Below, in pieces: positions 45,588 through 57,079 of a stretch of DNA of 64,000 bases. The stretch spans positions 44,968,905 through 45,032,904 of the forward strand of contig CM077010.1 in NCBI GenBank assembly GCA_039090855.1. Direction: 5' to 3'. The position numbers and the translations under genes are program-made. The notes beneath the pieces are model-generated. The model was not told where the DNA came from. It did no database searches and saw only the letters and a list, made by a program, of their open reading frames with translations. How positions within the stretch are numbered: position 1 is the first letter of the stretch; each line of letters begins with the position of its first letter. This stretch comes from Macrothele yani. Taxonomy: Eukaryota; Arthropoda; Arachnida; Araneae; Macrothelidae.

Positions 45588-46040
45588 CAGCCCCGTTGGC
45601 GCAGTGGTCTAAGCGACGGCTTCTGATTATTCGTCCGAAAGGGATCCGGGTTCTTTTTTTTTTTTTTTTTTTTGATTGGAGGTTTAACGACCACCATGAG
45701 CAACTCAATGGGCCAAAAGCAGTCGCCCGTCCCTAATTTAGTGTCACTGGCTCCAGGGAAGGGAGAGAGCCAGTGCCGTAAGACAAACACAACATCCATG
45801 CCTGACCGGGATTCGAACCCGGACCCCTTACTGACGAATGATTAGAGGCCAGCGCCTTAGACCACTGCGCCACCGGGGCGGCAGGATCCGGGTTCGAATC
45901 CCGGTGAGGCATGGATGTTGTGTTTGTCTTACGGCACTGACTCTCTCCCTTCCCTGGAACCAGTGGCCCTAAATTAGGGACAAAAGACTGCTTATAGCCC
46001 TTTGACTTGCTCACGGTGGTCGTTAACCTCCATTCAAAAA
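45588..46040 (+). mobile_element. tRNA-derived SINE (family 1), host of a nested SINE
   Basis: The head (45588-45653, GCCCCGTTGGCGCAGTGGTC) stops inside the B box. The rest resumes at 45884 (GGTTCGAATCCCGGTGAGGC), with body words ATGGATGTTGTGTTTGTC and CCCTGGAACCAGTGGCCC, and ends near 46040 with CAAAAACAAAT. The interruption is the inverted copy 45654-45883. Confidence 0.92.
45654..45883 (-). mobile_element. tRNA-derived SINE (family 1) nested in another
   Basis: Full-length minus copy: poly-A tail seen as T from 45654, body GATTGGAGGTTTAACGACCA, B-box complement GATTCGAACCCGG, head complement CGCCACCGGGGCGGC. A 12-bp duplication GGATCCGGGTTC flanks it exactly (45642-45653 and 45884-45895). 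A perfect duplication and long A-tail suggest recent insertion. Confidence 0.96.
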
Positions 46041-46370
46041 CAAATAACTACTTTAAGAAGAACGTTGTCAGATCGGCAAGGTTAAAATACAGTAACAGTT
46101 CAAACACAGTGAACATATAGTTTATTTACCGAAAATGTATGGTGTTTACCGCCAGGTAGAGTGCTTACGATCTCTAAACCCTCTTAATCCAGGCGAAACA
46201 CTGATTATTCACGTCATTTTTTTACACTGGGGAGCAGGTGACGTCACGCGTTCGTAAGATAAAGGTGCCAGAAGCAACAGATACGGTAATGTATGGTCGC
46301 AGGTGGAAGTATCGCAGACCTTTCACATTTGTTGTTTGTGTTGGGAAACTGTTCAGGGGAGGCTAAAAAT

Positions 46371-47398
46371 GCCGGATACACGTCGTCGGTAGGTTTTTCT
46401 CATTTGGATGCGTTCCAGAAAGGAAGAATGGTAGGCCTGTGGGAAGCGGGCTGGTCTACACGTTGTATCGCTGCGCATGTGCAACGGGATACACAAGCTG
46501 CTGGACGCCGTTGGCACCAGTAACTCCAGAAAGATTCGTACATGCGTCGGAGGAGCAGTGGTGCTGCCCGACCGACGTCAGCACGCCTGGACCGCTGGAT
46601 TTTTCGACAAGCTCGTTGGTCACCAAAAAGCACTGCTGCCTATATCCGACGTGCTGCGTCATCGGCTATTGACGTCGCCATAACGATCCGAACTGTAAAC
46701 CGAAGGTTATATGCGGCAAACCATGCGCTGTAGGGAACCGTTACACTGACTACCATTGACGTCCAGCCGTCGTAGCGCTCGTCTGAATTGGTGCCTTAGT
46801 TATGCAAAATGGGATAACAAATAGACCATTGTGGCCTTCAGTGATGAATCCCGTCTTTGTGTGGGTGCTGATGATCGATGTGTCTGGCAACACCCTGGTG
46901 AGCGGACAAACCCCGGGTTTGTTCGCGGAAGCCATACCGCCCGTCAAGCAGGCAGGCATCATGGTATGGGGTGCTATTGCGCATGACAGCAGGTCACCTC
47001 TTGTCCGCTTCACGGGCACACTGACAGCTGCACGATACGTGAGAGAGGTTCTGTATCACATTTTGATGCCGTTCATGAATAGCCTACAGCACCTTATTTT
47101 CCAGCAAGAAAACGCCCGTGTACACACTGCTTGAATCTCCATACAATGTTCACAACATGTTCAAACACTGCCATGGCCAGAAAGATTGCCCGATTTATCC
47201 CGTCAGAAACCTGTTAAACCAAATTGGACGTCGTCTGAAATCGAATCTGCCTACGCACGATCTCTATGAATTATAGCAGTAAGTCAACCATGCTTGGTGT
47301 TCCGTTCCTCAAGATGATATCCTTCGACTGTATGACTCATTGCCACACCGCATTGCTGTCTGTATTACCGTTCGCTGCAGTGCAACCACTCGCTGAGA
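46371..47398 (+). pseudogene. Tc1-like transposase, full length, decayed
   Basis: Starts with ATGCCGGATACACGTCGTCG, the MPxxRR start shared by this subgroup. Recognisable blocks across frames: HLDAFQKGRMVGLWEAGWST (first helix-turn-helix), AARPTSARLDRWIF region, AITIRTVNRRLYAANH (second helix-turn-helix), FSDESRLCVGADD (first Asp), AGIMVWGAIAHDSRSPL, TGTLTAARYVREVLY, LIFQQENARVHTA (second acid, Asp changed to Glu), a damaged third region near 47190-47230, and a C-terminal block with LPHRIAV (~47338-47360) before TGA at ~47398. At least six stops or shifts. Terminal repeats not resolved. Confidence 0.85.
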
Positions 47399-47399
47399 C

Positions 47400-49105
47400 G
47401 TACCCATTGTGCTGCATTATCTCATCTGATAAACACTGTACGTGGATGAAAATAACATCAAGGCCCTTATGTATTCCTATTTGCATGTTCAATTTTATCC
47501 CTCTATACTCACTCCTTCTGGGTGAGACAATTTCTATGTCGAGCAGTGTACATTGCTTTCCATGACTTGAGGTTGTACAAAAACAGTTTGCTGACATATG
47601 CACATCAGTAGGGTGGGACGTATAAGACATTCCAAGGTGCACAGCCAGTATGCAGATTTGCTGAAAGCACGTGACACCTGCCGAGGGAGTATGTATACGG
47701 GACTCTGACACGCGTCTCATACGAGTTACTTCTGTTTATCAGCGACGAAGTGAGAAACTACGTATCGGAGGTTACAAACCATTTCTCGCAACCAGCATAT
47801 GGATTACCTTTTCCAGAAGCGTAATTATCGGTAAGCTCGAAGGCGGCCTACCAGGTTTATCGGATGAAAAGAGTGTTACTTAATGGATGCACCAAATTAA
47901 ACCCCCGAGTCTCCCACAATTTTGCAACACAGCCATCAAAATCATTCATATGCTTATTACTACTTTTGTTACCTTCTTTGTGACCCTCTCATAAAATTCT
48001 GTTTCAGTTTTCTACTTTTTAGTTCCTGTTTCTGGCGCCATGTTTTCATAGCAGTTTTCCTTCCTTTCTCTGCAATGAGACGATATGTTTCCGTGTGGAT
48101 CCTTCAACAGATAAAAAGGGCTAGGTTCGAAATATTATTTGTTAAATTCGGATTTTAGTCAGAAGAAGTTTAGACGGCCAGTATGACTAACGTGGGTTAC
48201 TGTAACCATACCAAACGAAAACTTGCGGCACTATTAAGCAAGATATTGACGTCACATTGCACTTTCCCCATATGTTTTATAACAACCTATTAATCAATAT
48301 CATCCAGCGAACTAGCCTTCTGCATTAAAGAAAATCGAATTGGGCCTCACTCATATTCGAGGGACAAGTTTCCATTTTAGTCGCCATTTTTAGTGCCACA
48401 ACACAGCTATAGTATGCATAGTGTAATAACTGTGATGCATCATTCTCTATTTTCACGATTACTTCAGTTACTAGATTTATGGAATAATCCGCTTTTTAAC
48501 CTTATATTTTAATCATTCCTCGTATATAGCATTCTTAGAAAAGCAAGAATTGTGGGCATTTCTCCAAACATTTTATTTCGTACTTCTATTTTCTAGCTTA
48601 ATTAAACACTGGAGCTTGTTAGCTCTATCTGACAGACCACGGATTGCCATTGTTTTGCTTATACTGGTTACAAGGTAAGCAGCTGAAATTTTCAGGCTGC
48701 ATCTTTGGTGCGCGTGGGTTATTACGAAGAGTTTGCTGCGATATTTCCATTAACGTTATAATTTCATATCACGCTGATGACAGTAGGATAAAATGCATTC
48801 CTTAATGCAGCGCATAAGATTTAATTCAAGCTGACAGAGCGTAACATCAGCAAAAATTCGTTACAGAAATTTATCCATGGCTCTTGTTGTCAATTGATCA
48901 GTGTGGTTATGACAAGTAAGAATGTTTGGATTGTATGAACGTTGCGTAAGAAAATGAGATAAGGTATTACTTTATTAAAGTGTGTAAAGCTTATGTGTTA
49001 AGAAATGTCAATCAAAATTTGCCAAACCTCTTTTCCGCATTCTGGTAGTACATTTGCGGCTAAACGGAATGTTAGTCTAAAGCTTCTTTATCGTACCGTT
49101 TAAGA
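47400..49105. other. No recognised feature
   Basis: Several short open frames in both strands (47337-47720 minus, 127 codons, partly overlapping the Tc1-like end; 47922-48158 plus) lack recognised motifs. AT-rich from 47900 on. Confidence 0.35.
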
Positions 49106-49107
49106 TA

Positions 49108-49325
49108 ACCTTTTTTTATTGGAGGTTTAACGACCACCGTGAGCAACTGAATAGGCTATAAGCAGTCGCCCGTCCCTAATTTAGGATCACTGGTTCCAGG
49201 GTAGGGGAGCGCAAGTGCCGTAAGACAAACACAATATCCATGCCTCACCGGAATTCGAACCCGCACTCCTTTCGGACGAATGATCAGATAGGCCATCGCT
49301 TAGACCACTGCCCCATCGGGGCGGT
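49108..49325 (-). mobile_element. tRNA-derived SINE (family 1)
   Basis: Short T-run (poly-A tail) then ATTGGAGGTTTAACGACCAC, body TCACTGGTTCCAGGG, B-box complement AATTCGAACCCGC, head complement ending CATCGGGGCGGTT. Several substitutions in the boxes indicate moderate age. Confidence 0.9.
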
Positions 49326-49422
49326 TAAGACAATCTTTAAAGATTTTCCATACAAATATACTATGTGCAAAAACGCCTTCGGACACCCGTGCTTTTTATA
49401 CAATACTGCATTTATAGCAAAC

Positions 49423-50646
49423 TCAATAAGTAGTTGACCCACCTTTCGCAACAAGTACAGTATATTGTGCACTCCCCTTGGCACACTTTCAATGACATTT
49501 TTGGTAAGCACTCGCAGGTATATTATTCCATTTCTCCCCAAAGCAGTGGTCAGTTCCGACACAGAAGTTGGATGTGTCGTTCCAGCCTGAATACGACGTT
49601 CAAGTTCATCCCAATGGGCACCTATAGGATTGAGATCGGAGCTTTGAGCTGGACATTCCAAAATCTGTACAGCCATATCCTCAAACCATGTCCAAATGGA
49701 GCGTGCTTTATGGTATGGTGCGTTGTCTTGCTTAAACGAGAATGACCCGTCTCCGTAAAACTGGTAAAGTGTAGGCAGTGCGGCTTGTCTAGAACATCCC
49801 GGTACTTTGTAGCGTTCATGTTTCCATGCAGAACCTAAACGGTCCAATCATATATTACAAGGAACATCCCACTCCCACAACCAAATTTAACACTTGGGAT
49901 GGCCCGGTAGGTACCGTTCACGTACGTGACATACGTAACGCAGAGCAACGACCATCGAATTTAAAAACAGTGTAGTGATTCTTCATTCCAGTACAATCGT
50001 TTCCACTGGTATAGTGTCCAAGGATGATGTCCTTTGCGCGAAGGAAGCCGTTTACTCGCATTCTTACGGGTTCTTAATGACATGTATGCAGCAGCCCGTC
50101 CAAGGAAATTTAACTTCTGCAGTTCCTTAAGAGCTGTCTTGGTGCACACAATCACCTCTGTTGAATCCCAAAATTCTTTGGTGATGATTTGTGCAGAGGG
50201 AGGAATGTACTCACGGACAACACATTTTAGAGTTCTGTTGTCCCTTCCCTCAATTTACTTGGCTTTCATGAACGTTTCTTGACAAACGCCAAGTCCCTCA
50301 CGTTTCCATTTACTAATAACGTCTTGAACAGTTGGCCGTGGGTGTTGCAATTGTTCTGCATTAGCACGCACGGAGAGATTTCTGTCATGGCACTCTATAA
50401 AACTCATCGTTTGAAGTCAGTAAGCTCAGCACGCATGGCCATGTTCCTACTAGTAGGCGATATACGACGTCGGAGGAGCTTACCTGCAGTTTTACAGGAA
50501 ATATGGCACACGTGATCTATTGGAATGTTCCACTTTTCTGTTGCGGAGGATGTGGCTGTCCGTAAACTTTTTTCCACATAGGATAAATATAAATTTGCAG
50601 GAACTTTAACTGCTATTAAATTACAATTCGCAAAAGATACCTCCAT
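49423..50646 (-). pseudogene. Tc1-like (DD34E) transposase, decayed
   Basis: An N-terminal segment at ~50404-50646 contains MAMRAELTDFKR, the first helix-turn-helix start. A second region reads NLSVRANAEQLQHPRPTVQD. Then WNEESLHCF (~49964-49990) is at the place of the first catalytic Asp (normally SDES; Asp changed to Asn). A third open stretch reads LYQFYGDGSFSFKQDNAPYHKARSI (second Asp intact) and SSDLNPIGAHWDELERRI, where the usual PIENLW has Gly for the catalytic Glu. After a final shift the C-terminus reads AKGGSTTY with the stop at 49423-49425. Two of three catalytic residues are lost. Terminal repeats not identified. Confidence 0.87.
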
Positions 50647-50649
50647 GGA

Positions 50650-52360
50650 AATACTTCGACACTAACACGACAAATTGCAGTTTAACAAGAAACTCAAATA
50701 AATTTCTGCTATTCGCGCATTTTCACGTCCACATCCATTCATGCAAAAATTAATTTTCTAGTCATATTTTCCTTTCTTGGAAATAGTGTTGTCTTTCCAG
50801 AAAAAAAAACACCGCGTTGAAGAAAGAGTTTCTAATCAATTTTTATGGCTCAAAAGAAAGAAGTTATGAGGTGATGAAAATCAGATGCTACAATGTTTCT
50901 CCATTGTTTTTCTTGAAGATCATTTACAATTAAGGCATTCGTCACCCATTCGATGATTTGATCGCTTGATCGTTAAGAACGTTACTTTGGATTTCTATTG
51001 ATATGAAATCTAGCAAGTTTAACATTCATTAAAAAAAATGGTCTTCCACGAAAAGGCGAAAGAAAAGTGACAAAAAGAAGGTGGAATAGAATTTTTATGA
51101 AGTTGTTGTGACTACCTCATTCTCTGCATTAGGCTTTAATCATGAACTCGCTAGATTTCAGAAAAAATGGAAGAGGAGGAGACTGTTGCTTTATATTTCA
51201 AAATTTTCAACATGTGTTAACCGTATTATTCTTCCGCGAGATTCTATTTATTTCTGCGTTACTTTTAAAATAACTCCAGGGAACTCGATTTTATTGGCAT
51301 GTCAATTTGTAAATGGCTTAGAGCCAACAGTCCATTGTTTCCGTGAAATAATTTCAGTTTCGGAAAGCTCTTGGGATAGATTAACATCTTGTCACAGCTA
51401 ATTATCCAGCACATAATAAGAAAGAAGAAGAGCACTCCATTTTTCGAGAAAAATATGAATGCGTGAGAAAGGGAACCGTAAATCCATTAATTTTGGAAAT
51501 GCGCTTTCTTCTGAAATCAAAATTCTTTCAGACCATCGGACCTTATTTATTTTGAAATCTGTTATCTTCACTCAACACCGACTAATGTCCATGCATAAGC
51601 AAGTAAAGAAAAAAAGAGCCTAATTATCCGAACATTTCGCCGGCAGTTTAAACTTTAGTTTTCAATCAGTGGGAATTGTTTCACCTCAGAAATGCACTTT
51701 GTCGAAAATAAAATGGTTTCTTTTTAATTTTAGCTCTTGACTAGAAATCGAAATTAATGAAGAATGAACAGATGCAACAGCAAACCATGCAGCGCAGAGA
51801 TAACAAAAGGCTTTCCAATGCAGAGAGATGCACACAAAACCTTAATTTAATTCGACTGCTTTATAGTAATAGCGAAATTTCATAAAGAGGAGAACTAATG
51901 AACAGTTAATTGTTACGAACAACATGACTTCCAAAATTAAAGAAGTGGACAATAAGTCTAATCAAATTTCTGTAGTTTCCTATAACTCATGTGTAAACAC
52001 ATATTTTCTCCAATGGAATAGGGTTTCTAAAGTAACTTTTTACTCTGAATTGAAAAATGTAATAAGAATTCTTCTATTTCCCATGGTTTTTATGTGACGT
52101 TTCCTTTACTATTGGAAACTTAGGAATTACATAAAAATTAATCGTGTTTTTAAATTGTTGTATTTCATTTCGAAAACGCTATGAAAAAGGAAAGGATCAT
52201 TATAAAGGCACTATTGTATCGGCTTAGCCACAGTCAGAGGAGATTCACGGCGCAGACGCCTTGTAACAAAATCTGAGCCCCCATTGTTCTGCCAGTGGTG
52301 ACTTGGGCCTCACGGTGTAAGCATTGCGAGTGTTTCCTCATTTAAGTGAATATGAACTTG
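50650..52360. other. No recognised feature
   Basis: AT-rich. An open frame at 51108-51401 (97 codons) has no motif. The last ~150 bp before 52360 may be upstream sequence of the pseudogene that follows. Confidence 0.4.
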
Positions 52361-52769
52361 CGCAATAGTGCTGAGTTTAAAATCATGCCATTATGCCAAG
52401 AAAGTGTTTTATTCTCCTGATACTTATTGTTATGTGTGTGAGCAAGTAACTTTCAAAGCCCAGAGGCGAAACTTTACCTCGTTAATAAAAAAGTGTTTTG
52501 AGCTGTGTTTTGGTTTACCAAGTTGGTGTAAACATTTTAGAAATGTTTAGGATCTCAAATAAGGGAGTTGATACAGAATGAAAATTTTGAGAAGTTGAAA
52601 CAAATTGAAACAGCTGCTTGGAAATCTTTCAGAAGTGTTACTAAAAAGTTCTGGGGAAATTTCAAGGCACAAAACTATTGTGACTTAGTAAGTGAATATC
52701 GTATTAGCTCTGTCATGACTAGTGAGTGAACTACCAAAAAAAAAAAAAAATTAACAGTGCACTACCATG

Positions 52770-53038
52770 CACTGTTAAACATTTTGTGGTAAGTTACACC
52801 AAAAGGTGAAAAGGTGGTGCTATACCAGCTGCACGGCTTTCTGAGAAAAGATACACCATTGCGTGGTGCAAACAAAACCCATCACCATGGTGTAACTTTG
52901 CACCAAGTTATGGTACAAGGTTACGCAATGTCGTTGGGTTTTGCTTCGACCTCACAATGTTGTATCTTTTCTCAGAAAGTGGTGCAACTGGTATAGCACC
53001 ACGTTTTGGTGCAACCTACCACAAAAATCTTAACAGTG
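52770..53038. repeat. Foldback (MITE-like) element, ~110-bp arms
   Basis: Starts CACTGTTAA and ends TTAACAGTG. Inverted arms share TTTTGTGGTA, GGTGCTATACCAG, TTTCTGAGAAAAGATACA and GGTGCAA words, with ~45 bp between them. Just left, TTAACAGTGCA-CTACCA-TGCACTGTTAA (52751-52778) forms a small perfect hairpin that repeats the terminal motif. It lies inside the orphan-family pseudogene. No coding and no clear target duplication. Confidence 0.87.
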
Positions 53039-53250
53039 TGGCTAGTGTGTGAACTCTTGGATTCGTACTCTCGTGGCTAGTGTGTAAATTCTTGGATTCC
53101 TACTCTCGTGGCTAGTGTGTGTGAACTCTTGAATTCCTACTCTAGTGGCTAGTAGTCTGTGAACTCTTGTATTCGTAATATTGTGGCTAGTGTATGAACT
53201 CTTGTATTCGTAATATTGTGGCTAGTGAGTGAATTCTTGGATTCATAGTG
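53039..53250. repeat. ~36-bp minisatellite, six copies
   Basis: The unit is GTGGCTAGTGTGTGAACTCT followed by TGGATTCGTACTCTC or a variant. A CTAGTGAGTGAAC word at ~52718, left of the foldback element, resembles the unit start, so the repeat may have expanded from sequence at the insertion point. Confidence 0.92.
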
Positions 53251-53929
53251 TGTGAGTTATACGGGATGCAATATGTCCCTGAAAATCCATTTCTTGAGCT
53301 CTCAATTGGATTTCTTCCCTGAGAATCTAAAAGCTCTCGGCGACAAATATCGCAAGCGATTTCAATAAGATATCGTGGCAAGTGGAATCCCAGAATGCTG
53401 GCTAACTACTGCAGGACACTCAAGAGTGACGTTCCACGAGAAAATTACACCAGTATGTCATCAATTTTTACCTTTTAGATAATTCATTTATGGTTTATAA
53501 GTGTATGTAAATATACTATTTATTAAAACGTAAACTGTGTGTTACTAAGTATCCTTACGGGATAGAAAAAACTAATACATTTGAACTCAGCATGATACTA
53601 TTAAAAACACACTATTTCTTACGGGATTACGGGACAAAAAAGTTTTTTTTGTAGACCAGTGTAATGTATCGCTGTTAGTCAACTTAACTGAACTTTATTA
53701 CCATCAGGTTATGGAATTAAACAGAATCATGTTGTGACCCTTAGAAATGCAATTGAATGCATTAGTAAAGTGCAAACACTCAGTTTCTTATTTTCATACA
53801 ATTTACCAGATACACTAAATACTCTTATTAAAATAGGAGCGCTTTTCTAGCACTGTTTTTAAGTAGTTCAACATATCGTTTCGGGATTGGAAAACATTTT
53901 CGTGTCATGCATATCTCATCTACTATATA
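53251..53929. other. Pseudogene remainder, then no recognised feature
   Basis: Up to ~53430 this is the last piece of the orphan-family pseudogene. From 53430 to 53929 it is AT-rich with no structure recognised. Confidence 0.4.
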
Positions 53930-55455
53930 AAGGTAAATGCTTGTCTGTTCGCTATGCAAATCTACAGTTTTCAATTTAGAGCCACCTAATGTGATATACT
54001 ATCTCATGGTACTTTATCTTAGACCATAAACGCTGGTTATACATCAATTCATCACCTGCGTCAATTCGTCAACTACGACGATTCGTCGCAGTCAAATTCG
54101 TCGCGTTTACAAATTTGGGTTACATGAAAATCGCATGCAGGAAAACGTACGATTTCGGTTGTCTTCCGTCGTTATTATATTTATAAGGTTTGGACACCCA
54201 GACAAGTTAGTAATATTACGTTTTTTCTTTGGCACTAAAAATAAATTAATATGCCTAGGCTTTTTTGACAGTTGTCATTCCATCGTGCTTATATTAATAA
54301 AGTTTAGACACCAAGTCAAGTTAGTATTATTGCGTTTTTACTTAGGCATTAAATACGAATACCTTTTCCTAGGTCTTTTGAACAGTTTTTATTCCATCGT
54401 GCGCATACTCACAAGGTTTAGACACCAAGTCAAGTTAGTATTATTGTGCTTTTACTTACGCATTAAATATTAATAAATATGCTTTAAGATTCAGCCTAGG
54501 CCTTTTTTTAACATTTTTTATTCCTTCGTGCTCATATTTATAAGGTTTAAACACCAAGTCAATATTATTGCGCTTTTAAAAGGCATTATATATTAATAGA
54601 TAGGCCCTAGGCCTGGGCCTATTTAACAGTTTTTATTCCATTGTGCTCATTTTCATAAGATTCAGACATCAAGTCATTTAATAATATTGTACTTTTACTT
54701 AGGCATTAAATTTTAATAAATAGGCATTGGCTTTTTTGAAATATTTTGTTCCGTCGTGCTCATTTTTCTAAGGTTCGGACATGAAGTATATTATTATTAT
54801 TGCGCTTTTACTCAGGCATTAAATATTAATCAATAAGCCTTTGGTCGAGACCTCTCTGATAGATTTTATTCAAGTGAATGAAATATTTACTCTTAAGTAA
54901 AAGTTCAGTATTACTAACTTAACTTGATGCAAAGCTTATAAATACGAACACGACGGAATAAGACTGCTAAAAAGGCCTAGGCCAAGGTATTAATATTTAA
55001 TGCTTAAGTAAAGGCGCCATAATACTAACTCGACCTTGTGTCTGAACTTTATGAATATGAGCACGATAGAATAAAAACTGATAAAAACGCCTAGGCTTAG
55101 GCATAGGCATAATATTTTATTTTCAGTGCCAAAGAAAAAGCGTAATACTACTAACCTGTCAGGGTGTCCAAACCTTATAAATATGATCACGGCGGAAGAC
55201 AACCCAAATCGTTCCTTTTCCTGCATGGAATTTGTATGTAACCAAAATTTGTAAAAGCGACGAATTTGACCTCAAGAAACAGACGTAGTCGACGAACTGG
55301 TCCGCTACGACTTGACGCCCGACAAATAATCGTGGTCGACGAATTGACGCGCCACCGTAAACGGTTTTTGGAAGGGGTCGGAGCCGAGTCAAAGGATCCC
55401 CATACAACATTTTCGTAAAAAGTTCCATTTTTTACTTTTTATTTTCAACTCGAAT
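53930..55455. repeat. Composite inverted repeat element with internal ~110-bp repeats
   Basis: The left part (54040-54240) and right part (55125-55350) are inverted copies of a module with TTTCCTGCAT, GACGAATTT/GACGAATTG and GTGCCAAAGAAAAA. Between them, tandem ~110-bp units (TTTTATTCCATCGTGCTCAT, AAGGTTTAGACACCAAGTCA, GCTTTTACTTAGGCATTAAA) run rightward from 54270 to ~54860 and appear in the opposite orientation from ~54880 to 55110. The outer margins carry single units of the 27-30 kb G-run satellite. No transposase is seen, so a non-autonomous element is inferred. Confidence 0.8.
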
Positions 55456-55859
55456 TTAATAGTTTTCGTTGCGATAAATGCAACAATTGATTTTTTGTGA
55501 TAAGTCCTTTCCAGAGAAAAACTGCGACACAATTCAGTATCGGAACTGAAGGTAAGTAAACAACAAAAATCAAACGAAAAAACTAAAAGTTCTGTGTGCC
55601 TAAAGACTTACAGAGAATAAAATTCAAATTCCACGAAGAAGTGAAATGCAGTATTAGGTACGGTTCATATCGCAAAAAATTAATCGTTTTCATTTGATTT
55701 GTACAAAATTTAGATAGTGTATTATAACCAAATTCTGTCGAGCAATGCAAGGCAATTCAGTTAGTCAAGTATATTATTTTATTATTACGCGAATTTTTCA
55801 GAGGATTCCGTTAGTATGAATTCCAGATTATATTTATAAGCAGCATGAAACGGAAACAT

Positions 55860-57075
55860 ATTAGTAAAATCATGCAATGCATAGATTATGATACGCTTTC
55901 CAACATACCAGAAATCATTACTCAAGTTATTACTCAAGTTATGAGGATAATGGCTCTATAATAAATCTTGTTCTTATGACCTGACCTTTGACCCCATTTC
56001 GATTATATTCAACAGAACCGGTATAACGTTTTATCGCAATCGAAGCATTTTACGTAAGTTATGATGCATAAGGGCTATGGAATAGATCCCGCTCCTGTGT
56101 TCTAACCCTTCACTCCATTTCGCTCATTTTCAATAGGATTTGTCCCCAGGCAGGCACCTACAACATACTAACATTTCATCGAAATCGAACCTTTTTTACG
56201 TTAGTTATGACGCATAAGAGCAGTGCAATGGATCCCGCTCCTATGTCATGACCTTTGACCCCATTTCGTTCACTTCCAATAGGGTTCCTTTCCAGTGTTT
56301 CCCTACCACATACTAAAATTTCATCGAAATCGAACAATTTTTACCCGAGTTATCGTACGGACGGACATACGCACACAACGCGTGACGTAATGAGGCAGAT
56401 GGGAATCGCAGCCATCTACTCACAAGAGTATGACGTCAGAAAACTATAATAGAATCCACACACAACGCGTGACGTAATGAGGTAGATTGCGTGACCGAGC
56501 GCTAACATCTCAATCGCGAGAGTGTGACGTCATAAGATTTCTAAGCATTAGAAACATTAATAGAACGACGTCATGACACTAAAAACGTGGTAATTCGGAG
56601 TGGTTATTTAACCCACTGAACGAATTTTCCCAAAGTCGAGATCAAGCTAAATCGATTTTTAGTACCAGAAAACGGTAGGTTAACGACTTTCATCAAAATC
56701 GTTTGAGCAGTTTTCAAAATAAAATTTATATAAATACAAAAATTGCTCCTTTAATAGTATGGGATAAGGGCGATGGAATGGATCCCGATTCTATGTCCTG
56801 ACCTTTGAACCCACTTCACCCATTTTGAATAGCGCAAGAAATGACGCATAAGGGCAATGGAATGGATCACGCTCCTATGTCGTCACCTTTTACCCCATTT
56901 GTCCCATTTCCAACAGAATTCGTCCCCAGGTGGTCCCGTACCACATACTAAAATTTCATCGAAATCGAACCATTTTTACGCGAGCTATCGTGCGGAAAGA
57001 CGGACAGACGGGCTGATAGAAAAGCTAGAGCACATACGGTTCTTCAACCTACGGTTGCAAAGCCTAAAAAAGTAA
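55860..57075 (+). repeat. Dispersed repeat R, copy interrupted by TGACGT-rich segment
   Basis: Opens AAATCATGCAATGCATAGAT and carries sub-repeats with GACCTTTGACCCCATTTCG at ~55985 and ~56250, then a foreign segment (56360-56765), a further sub-repeat (56770-56900) and the closing CTTCAACCTACGGTTGCAAA at 57040-57060. It confirms the element's start and end words seen at 22310-23025. Confidence 0.75.
56360..56765. repeat. Inserted segment with repeated ACGCGTGACGTAATGAGG
   Basis: ACAACGCGTGACGTAATGAGG-type sequence occurs twice (56377-56396 and 56463-56482) as part of an ~86-bp imperfect tandem pair, with TGACGTCA palindromes near 56430 and 56527 and a GACGTCAT at ~56567. The right part ends CTCCTTTAATAGTATGGGAT, resembling a retroelement 3' end. 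It separates two R sub-repeats and is therefore probably a later insertion. Confidence 0.5.
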
Positions 57076-57079
57076 GACT

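Larger units (their letters stand above)
52368..53430 (+). pseudogene. Orphan zinc-knuckle protein family, deleted and interrupted
   Basis: Three in-register pieces of one protein family that I recognise as an uncharacterised, multi-copy arthropod protein. (1) 52380-52510: KKVFYSPDTYCYVCEQVTFK and RNFTSLIKKCFELCFG, an N-terminal zinc-binding CxxC start. (2) 52552-52700: IRELIQNENFEKL, ETAAWKSFRSVTKKFWGNFK and YCDLV, much later in the family protein, so the middle is deleted. (3) 53253-53400: GCNMSLKIHFLSSQLDFFPE and a following FQ-stop-DI, then ECWLTTAGH. Pieces 2 and 3 are normally adjacent and are separated by a foldback element and a minisatellite (about 52725-53250). The family's function is unknown to me. 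Its multi-copy nature suggests a mobile origin. It is clearly non-functional here. Confidence 0.7.

Noticed and set aside
45303..45626. 107-codon plus frame as a coding gene
   Set aside because: It lies within the body of a family 4 SINE and runs into the head of the next SINE.
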